This document shows, one piece after another, positions 40,177-40,644 of a DNA stretch of 40,644 bases. The stretch is from Burkholderiales bacterium. Lineage in GTDB: Bacteria; Pseudomonadota; Gammaproteobacteria; Burkholderiales; Burkholderiaceae_E. The DNA is taken from NCBI GenBank assembly GCA_003576795.1, contig QEVN01000004.1:1-40644 (forward strand). The letters run 5' to 3'. Below the pieces are notes generated by a model. It worked only from the letters and a program-made list of their open reading frames with translations. It searched no databases and was not told the DNA's origin. Each line of letters begins with the position of its first letter. The first letter of the stretch is position 1. The position numbers and the translations under genes were made by a program.

Positions 40177-40644
40177 ATGCAATTCCGTTTCCCCATCGTC
40201 GTCATCGACGAGGACTGGCGCGCCGATTCCGCCAGCGGCCTGGGCATCCGCGCGCTCGCCAAGGCGATCGAGGAGCAGCACTGGGAGGTGGTGGGCGGCT
40301 TCACCTACACCGACGTGTCGATGGTGGCCAACCAGGCGGCCCGCGCCTCCGCCTTCATCGTGTCGATCGACGACGAGGAGCTGGGCGAGGATCCCACCGT
40401 GGAGCCGGCGGCGGTCACCGAGTTGCGCAAGTTCATCACCGAGACGCGCCGCCGCAACGCCGACATCCCGATCTTCCTCTTCGGCGAGACGCGCACCTCG
40501 CAGCACATCCCGAACGAGATCCTGCGCGAGCTGCACGGCTTCATCCACATGTTCGAGGACACGCCGGAGTTCGTCGCGCGCTACATCATCCGCGAGGCGA
40601 CGAACTACCTGAATTCGCTCGCGCCGCCGTTCTTCAAGGCGCTG
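40177..40644 (+). CDS. Orn/Lys/Arg decarboxylase, N-terminal part, 3'-partial
   Basis: The first 156 residues match the N-terminal wing domain of the large PLP-dependent ornithine/lysine/arginine decarboxylases: FPIVVIDEDW, GLGIRALAKAIEEQ, then SRASAF-like ARASAFIVSIDDEELG, and HIPNEILRELHGFIHMFEDTPEF. The catalytic PLP domain lies beyond the window, so the substrate cannot be told. The ATG is at 40177. It diverges from panE. Confidence 0.92.
   Translation, partial: MQFRFPIVVIDEDWRADSASGLGIRALAKAIEEQHWEVVGGFTYTDVSMVANQAARASAFIVSIDDEELGEDPTVEPAAVTELRKFITETRRRNADIPIFLFGETRTSQHIPNEILRELHGFIHMFEDTPEFVARYIIREATNYLNSLAPPFFKAL

Overview
The window is GC-rich, gene-dense DNA, most likely the chromosome of a betaproteobacterium of the order Burkholderiales. 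The order alaC-hom-thrC-(mobB)-moeA-moaD-moaE-clpB is, from memory, typical of Burkholderia/Ralstonia/Cupriavidus relatives, and codon use, GTG/TTG starts and frequent 4-bp gene overlaps fit. The assignment rests on gene order and protein character, not on a search.

Layout. (1) 1-3757: amino-acid metabolism (end of alaC, hom, thrC). The alaC/hom junction is abnormal: no stop for alaC and no start codon for hom. (2) 3812-6977: molybdenum cofactor genes mobB-moeA-moaD-moaE, with a CcdA/CcdB toxin-antitoxin pair between moaD and moaE. (3) 7009-8763: CrcB-type fluoride channel and two DMT-family transporters; then on the minus strand a HAD phosphatase and an Old Yellow Enzyme oxidoreductase (8829-10668). 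(4) 10731-13462: clpB with a recognisable heat-shock (sigma-32 type) promoter and a terminator hairpin. (5) 13463-15680: a small accessory patch holding a decayed DUF433 antitoxin, an intact Phd/PIN toxin-antitoxin pair with a palindromic operator, a small lipoprotein and an isochorismatase-like hydrolase. (6) 15607-32127: a complete Tad/Flp type IVc pilus island in two divergent arms. The minus arm is tadE-tadE-tadG(vWA), followed with almost no gap by three PAP2-family membrane phosphatase genes, the last frameshifted. The plus arm is flp1-flp2-prepilin peptidase-AAA ATPase-cpaB-cpaC-lipoprotein-tadZ-tadA-tadB-tadC-tadD. (7) 32143-35454 (minus): a three-gene overlapping glycan/lipid-sugar operon (multi-span membrane protein, GtrB-like glycosyltransferase, methyltransferase). 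(8) 35681-38101: tex, then (minus) an AbrB/PIN toxin-antitoxin pair and panE-like ketopantoate reductase, and finally the 5' end of an Orn/Lys/Arg decarboxylase running off the window.

How it works together: the Tad genes encode prepilins, their processing peptidase, the outer-membrane secretin, the inner-membrane platform and the motor, enough for a surface adhesion pilus. Non-canonical members (winged-helix AAA ATPase, a TadD with a C-terminal LytR_C-like domain, a two-cysteine second Flp, linked PAP2 enzymes) are the most interesting part. Separately, a 70-nt element built of conserved boxes at identical spacing occurs twice, each time between the 3' ends of convergent genes (8775-8844 and 38167-38236); I do not recognise it.
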